NCBI GenBank assembly: GCA_021413665.1
Contig: JAIOPW010000121.1
Location: forward strand, 1-32,964
DNA from: Rhodocyclales bacterium
Lineage (GTDB): Bacteria; Pseudomonadota; Gammaproteobacteria; Burkholderiales; Rhodocyclaceae
DNA: 32,964 nt
Direction of reading: 5' to 3'
Position numbers and translations under genes: made by a program. Each line of letters starts with the position of its first letter. The first letter of the stretch is position 1. This document shows, in pieces, positions 32,518 through 32,964 of the stretch. A model generated the notes under the pieces. It had not been told where the DNA came from and made no database searches. It worked only from the letters and a program-made list of their open reading frames with translations.

Positions 32518-32964
32518 TCAGTATTTGCCAACTTTCAGTATCTGGCCGTCAACCGCCAGCACCTTGACCCGCTCGCCCGCCGCAATGGCTTCATCGGCGA
32601 GACAGGGCCAGGCATCCGAACCCATTATCGGTTTCTGGAAACGTACTTCGCCGCGCGCCGATGCTACGCCCAGAGGCTCGACCGCCCGCACCAGGACGCC
32701 GATTTCACCCAGGGCTTCGTCCGCCTGGCCGGATCTTGTCTTGCCGCCATCGCCACGGAACACCCGGAACCAGAGCACGGTCATCGCCACGGACGCTGCC
32801 GTCCATAAGAGTATCAGGGTAGTGAATCCAGTGCCCGGAGCCACCAGCAAGGCGACGCCGACCAGCAACGCGCCCAGCCCAAACCAGATTACAAAGAAGG
32901 CCGGCACGACGAGTTCCACCAGCCCGAGCCCAAGGCCGAGAATCATCCAGTGCCACCAGACAAG
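32518..32964 (-). CDS. NfeD family membrane protein (5' end outside window)
   Basis: The frame is open to the window edge. Before the internal ATG at 32946 it reads LVWWHW, typical of the NfeD N-terminus, so the true start lies just right of the window and the visible part is 148 residues. Two or three hydrophobic spans (LGLGLGLVELVVPAFFVI, then LVGVALLVAP and LILLWTAASVAMTVLWF) precede a soluble OB-fold domain. That domain ends in AIAAGERVKVLAVDGQILKV, the classic NfeD C-terminus. NfeD proteins work with the adjacent stomatin-like protein. Confidence 0.9.
   Translation of the reverse strand, partial: LVWWHWMILGLGLGLVELVVPAFFVIWFGLGALLVGVALLVAPGTGFTTLILLWTAASVAMTVLWFRVFRGDGGKTRSGQADEALGEIGVLVRAVEPLGVASARGEVRFQKPIMGSDAWPCLADEAIAAGERVKVLAVDGQILKVGKY

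Overview
The window is a GC-rich, densely packed chromosomal segment. It most likely comes from a betaproteobacterium of the Rhodocyclales/Nitrosomonadales type. This rests on the DUF2863 protein (a betaproteobacterial family), the single-chain PurL, the msrB-yciB-yciI-bolA-ppiC block and the lplT/alr/radA neighbourhood. I see no rRNA, tRNA, CRISPR array, insertion sequence, phage gene or transfer boundary. No gap between genes exceeds about 210 bases.

The most notable region is 1-5123. Behind the 3' end of a Maf/YceF pyrophosphatase gene and a small tetrapyrrole-methylase-fold gene lie egtD (histidine to hercynine), a SelD-type selenophosphate synthetase (senC), a GT4-like glycosyltransferase-fold enzyme (senB) and a DinB/FGE-sulfatase non-haem iron enzyme (senA). 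Together these form a complete selenoneine (seleno-ergothioneine) pathway. SenC makes selenophosphate, SenB moves selenium onto a sugar from a UDP-sugar, EgtD supplies hercynine, and SenA joins the selenosugar to hercynine. The pathway was described from Variovorax in 2022, so it is recent rather than unknown. The layout here is unusually compact: egtD and senC overlap tail to tail, senB and senA overlap head to head, and senA ends 4 bases from the convergent azlD.

Region 5128-9009 is one minus-strand run of six genes, with joins of at most 6 bases: DUF47/PhoU-like protein, PiT phosphate transporter, CxxCxxCC protein, EamA transporter, AzlC, AzlD. Next come the DUF2863 gene (+), dadA (-) and msrB (+). 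A plus-strand block follows: yciB, yciI, bolA and a secreted PpiC-type prolyl isomerase. In this block yciB carries an in-frame TGA at codon 41, where a conserved Trp is expected. A bidirectional terminator separates ppiC from the convergent purL.

Region 18357-20247 (+) holds a diguanylate cyclase and a CnoX/YbbN-like thioredoxin-TPR protein. Region 20283-27368 (-) holds an NAD-type isocitrate dehydrogenase, then a transcription unit reading LysR regulator, alr, radA and an FtsX-type permease. lplT diverges from the LysR gene.

The right end (28856-32964, -) is a run of nfeD (cut by the window edge), a stomatin-like SPFH protein, tsaB, rimI, a family-4 uracil-DNA glycosylase and a cation diffusion facilitator, most with overlapping or near-overlapping ends. 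Apart from the sen region this is ordinary housekeeping sequence.
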